Part shown: piece by piece, positions 6,385 through 6,694 of the stretch
How the letters are laid out: the number at the start of each line of letters is the position of its first letter
Numbering within the stretch: position 1 is the stretch's first letter
Made by a program: the position numbers and the translations under genes
DNA from: Cellvibrionales bacterium
GTDB taxonomy: Bacteria; Pseudomonadota; Gammaproteobacteria; Pseudomonadales; UBA7434
Direction: 5' to 3'
DNA length: 6,694 nt
NCBI GenBank assembly: GCA_018668095.1
Contig: JABIQF010000085.1
Location: 1 to 6,694 of the forward strand
The notes under the pieces: generated by a model
Seen by the model: the letters and a program-made list of their open reading frames with translations, nothing else
What the model was told of the DNA's origin: nothing
The model's database searches: none

Positions 6385-6694
6385 CTAGTAAAAGCGATAC
6401 CTAAAGCCCAGTGCGAATCGACGACCTGATATATGCTGCGAAACCAAACGCTCCGAAATACCTGCATAGTCAACGGTTTTTTCATCACCAAGATTAGTAC
6501 CTTCGAGCTGAAATGATAAACGCGTTTTAGGTACGCTGTAGTTCATTGAGAAATCAAGCGAACCAAAATCTTCTCGGTAAACCGGTAGGCCTTGGGCGAG
6601 GCTTCGGCTAAAAACCAAAAACTCATCGCGATAGTTATAGGCAACCCTTGTAGAAAATCTATCGTTTTCCCAAAATGCAATTGCGTTAAAAGAG
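6385..6694 (-). CDS. TonB-dependent outer-membrane receptor, C-terminal fragment
   Basis: Energy-dependent outer-membrane importer, here probably for oligosaccharides. Only the last 102 codons are visible, the start lying beyond the right edge. The frame stays open to position 6694, so the gene continues and is not a short 77-codon ORF. The sequence shows the alternating amphipathic beta strands of the end of the barrel: AFWENDRFSTRVAYNYRDEF, then SLDFSMNYSVPKTRLSFQLEG, the conserved turn GTNLGDEKTVDYAG, and GRRFALGFRYRFY ending in an aromatic residue, the usual signal for outer-membrane assembly. The GRRF-x-LG-x-RYRF ending recalls the Xanthomonas/Caulobacter-type receptors (TIGR01782-like) of Proteobacteria. 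The receptor is the first visible gene of the row, 23 bp before GH10, which supports a carbohydrate ligand. The plug domain, TonB box and any N-terminal signalling extension cannot be seen. Confidence 0.9.
   Translation of the reverse strand, partial: SFNAIAFWENDRFSTRVAYNYRDEFLVFSRSLAQGLPVYREDFGSLDFSMNYSVPKTRLSFQLEGTNLGDEKTVDYAGISERLVSQHISGRRFALGFRYRFY

Larger units (their letters stand above)
1..6694 (-). other. Putative polysaccharide-utilization operon (TBDR-GH10-GH3-sulfatase-sulfatase)
   Basis: Five co-directional genes with gaps of 23, 17, 91 and 110 bp, combining an outer-membrane importer, an endo-acting and an exo-acting glycosidase and two sulfatases, all exported where the N-terminus is visible. 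This is the pattern of a locus for a sulfated glycan. No regulator, inner-membrane transporter, sugar-catabolic gene or formylglycine-generating enzyme lies inside the window; both edges cut genes, so the locus certainly extends further. Operon status is inferred from spacing and strand. Confidence 0.65.

Overview
This window is a block of five same-strand genes, all on the minus strand and so read from right to left. Together they look like part of a locus for taking up and breaking down a sulfated polysaccharide. In transcription order they are: the 3' end of a TonB-dependent outer-membrane receptor (6385-6694, open at the right edge); a divergent family-GH10 glycoside hydrolase (5000-6361); a family-GH3 beta-glycosidase (2655-4982); a complete type I formylglycine sulfatase (848-2563); and the 5' part of a second, iduronate-2-sulfatase-like sulfatase (1-737, open at the left edge). 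Each of the four genes whose start is visible encodes an N-terminal export signal, so the enzymes should work outside the cytoplasm.

The organism is most likely a marine Gammaproteobacterium (Cellvibrionales or Alteromonadales type). This is inferred from the proteobacterial style of the receptor C-terminus without a SusD-like partner next to it, the moderate to low GC content, the Shine-Dalgarno sites, and the sulfatase plus glycosidase cargo typical of algal-polysaccharide degraders. No rRNA or other taxonomic marker is present, so this stays an inference.

Spacing suggests one transcription unit with a tight front half. There are 23 bp between receptor and GH10 and 17 bp between GH10 and GH3. 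Larger gaps precede the first sulfatase (91 bp, with a weak promoter-like pair) and the second sulfatase (110 bp, with a perfect 9-bp-stem hairpin). No gap exceeds 300 bp, and I see no RNA genes, mobile elements, CRISPR arrays or attachment sites.

Working model (inference): the GH10 enzyme cuts a xylan-like or other beta-linked backbone, the sulfatases remove sulfate esters from at least two positions, GH3 releases monosaccharides from the non-reducing ends, and the receptor imports oligosaccharides. The most interesting element is the GH10 protein. It keeps both catalytic glutamates but has lost several residues of the classical xylan -2/-1 subsites and resembles plant-like GH10 enzymes. With sulfatases beside it, this makes a sulfated or otherwise unusual substrate plausible.
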